Shown here piece after piece: positions 6,222-6,794 of a DNA stretch of 6,794 nt. Origin of the DNA: Bacteroidota bacterium (GTDB taxonomy: Bacteria > Bacteroidota > Bacteroidia > NS11-12g > UBA955); assembly GCA_030836345.1 (NCBI GenBank), contig JAURQA010000218.1, positions 1 to 6,794 on the forward strand. The letters are read 5' to 3'. Within the stretch, counting starts at the first letter, position 1, and every line of letters starts with the position of its first letter. The position numbers and the translations under genes are program-made. The notes under the pieces were generated by a model that saw only the letters and a program-made list of their open reading frames with translations, was not told where the DNA came from and made no database searches.

Positions 6222-6729
6222 TTTCAGAAGTGCTCACTCGCTTGCTTTTATTGAGCGCGCGATCTACTATTTGGGCAGTAAATTTTACTCTATCTGCCGA
6301 AGTTCCGAAGGGGAATGCAGGAATATATAGGGTAATATCACCATAAATCATCTTGGTTCTACCTGTTGGAGTTAAGCTCTGGATGCGTTCGTGAAAGGCT
6401 ATGGTATCTCTTGTAGGACTCAAGGGGTTGACCTTTTTAATAAATACACCGCTATCTTTTACGTAATAATCTACAAATAGGTTATAAAAATAAGGATCAG
6501 TATACCCAAAAGGATAAGCTAAATTATCATTACCCAGGCCTAAGTCACCATCGCCATCTCGATAGCTCAAATAAATTTGGATAAGACTATCTTTGCCAGA
6601 GGAATCGGAAAGTACATCATACCCTTTCAGTTCCAAGGAAGGAATAGGATTTGAATTGCTCTCTTTCCCGCAGCCGTAAATGACAGCTACCACTAAAAAT
6701 ATGGATATAAGAAATCGCATTCTACACAT
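6205..6729 (-). CDS. Small lipoprotein with DGDGDLG motif, unknown function
   Basis: A 174-residue protein with a lipoprotein signal: hydrophobic segment LISIFLVVAVIYG at 7-19, then C20 as the likely lipidated cysteine (lipobox IYGC, somewhat atypical because of the Tyr), followed by a polar GKESNSNP linker. The mature part contains YRDGDGDLGLG (DGDGDLG at 58-64), an acidic loop of the kind that can bind calcium, and ends with IVDRALNKS and a final beta-strand. I recognise this layout (beta-strand, DGDGD-G loop, C-terminal VDRALNKS) from a common Bacteroidota lipoprotein family with no assigned function. It is probably anchored in the outer membrane. Two starts are possible: the ATG at 6729, or M4 at 6720, which gives the tidier signal peptide MRFLISIF and may be the true one. 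It is convergent with the transporter gene. No convincing promoter is visible upstream before the window ends. Confidence 0.8.
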   Translation of the reverse strand: MCRMRFLISIFLVVAVIYGCGKESNSNPIPSLELKGYDVLSDSSGKDSLIQIYLSYRDGDGDLGLGNDNLAYPFGYTDPYFYNLFVDYYVKDSGVFIKKVNPLSPTRDTIAFHERIQSLTPTGRTKMIYGDITLYIPAFPFGTSADRVKFTAQIVDRALNKSKRVSTSEIILNP

Positions 6730-6794
6730 GAAAGATAGCGAATTTAGTACAATTTCTTTAGAGGTATATCAGAATCAAGTAAGGAATAATCCAA

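Noticed and set aside
6230..6258. Imperfect 7-bp stem GTGCTCA/TGAGCGC just after the transporter stop
   Set aside because: It has a 15-base loop and a G-T wobble, no T-run follows on the plus strand, and it lies inside the lipoprotein coding sequence. Too weak to call a terminator.
6730..6737. Minus-strand TATCTTTC before the lipoprotein gene as a promoter
   Set aside because: It matches seven of eight positions, but the nearest TTG is only 12 bases upstream and the start would fall at or inside the first codons of the longer reading.

Overview
The window looks like ordinary chromosome from a member of the Bacteroidota (Flavobacteriales-like; the order is uncertain). Four things point there: the C-terminal end of a Bacteroidota-type LptD, a bacterial kynurenine 3-monooxygenase of the type common in that phylum, a lipoprotein with the DGDGDLG signature frequent there, and candidate promoters matching the phylum's TAnnTTTG -7 element rather than TATAAT. 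Clear Shine-Dalgarno sequences are missing before the starts, the base composition is AT-rich, and genes are tightly packed.

Layout. (1) Bases 1-1794, plus strand: the 3' end of lptD, then a malate/L-lactate dehydrogenase-family (Ldh_2) oxidoreductase, then a 64-residue single-pass membrane protein. Each joins the next by a 4-base ATGA stop/start overlap, so the three are very probably one translationally coupled operon that begins before the window. (2) Bases 1840-3174, minus strand: kmo, convergent with region 1, with recognisable cofactor motifs and the expected substrate-binding residues. (3) Bases 3175-3489: a 315-base divergent intergenic region with a candidate promoter for each side and a perfect 15-bp palindrome on the kmo side. 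(4) Bases 3490-6221, plus strand: a membrane-anchored DUF4340-like protein, a DjlA-like protein (membrane segment, TerB domain, J domain), and an EamA/DMT transporter. They are 6 bases apart and then overlap by one base, so they probably form a second operon. (5) Bases 6205-6729, minus strand: a small lipoprotein whose 3' end overlaps the transporter gene tail-to-tail by 17 bases.

How they fit together: regions 1 and 4 lean towards the cell envelope (outer-membrane LPS assembly, membrane-anchored proteins, a transporter, a lipoprotein). The Ldh-family enzyme and Kmo are cytoplasmic metabolic enzymes. No other kynurenine-pathway gene is present, so Kmo's partners must lie elsewhere. I found no tRNA, rRNA, CRISPR array, insertion sequence, integrase or phage gene, and no convincing intrinsic terminator. 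I do not see a clearly new multi-gene system. The points most worth a second look are the kmo-side palindrome, the near-leaderless promoter of the second operon, the lptD-dehydrogenase-small-protein coupling, and the unexplained DUF4340/DjlA-like pairing.
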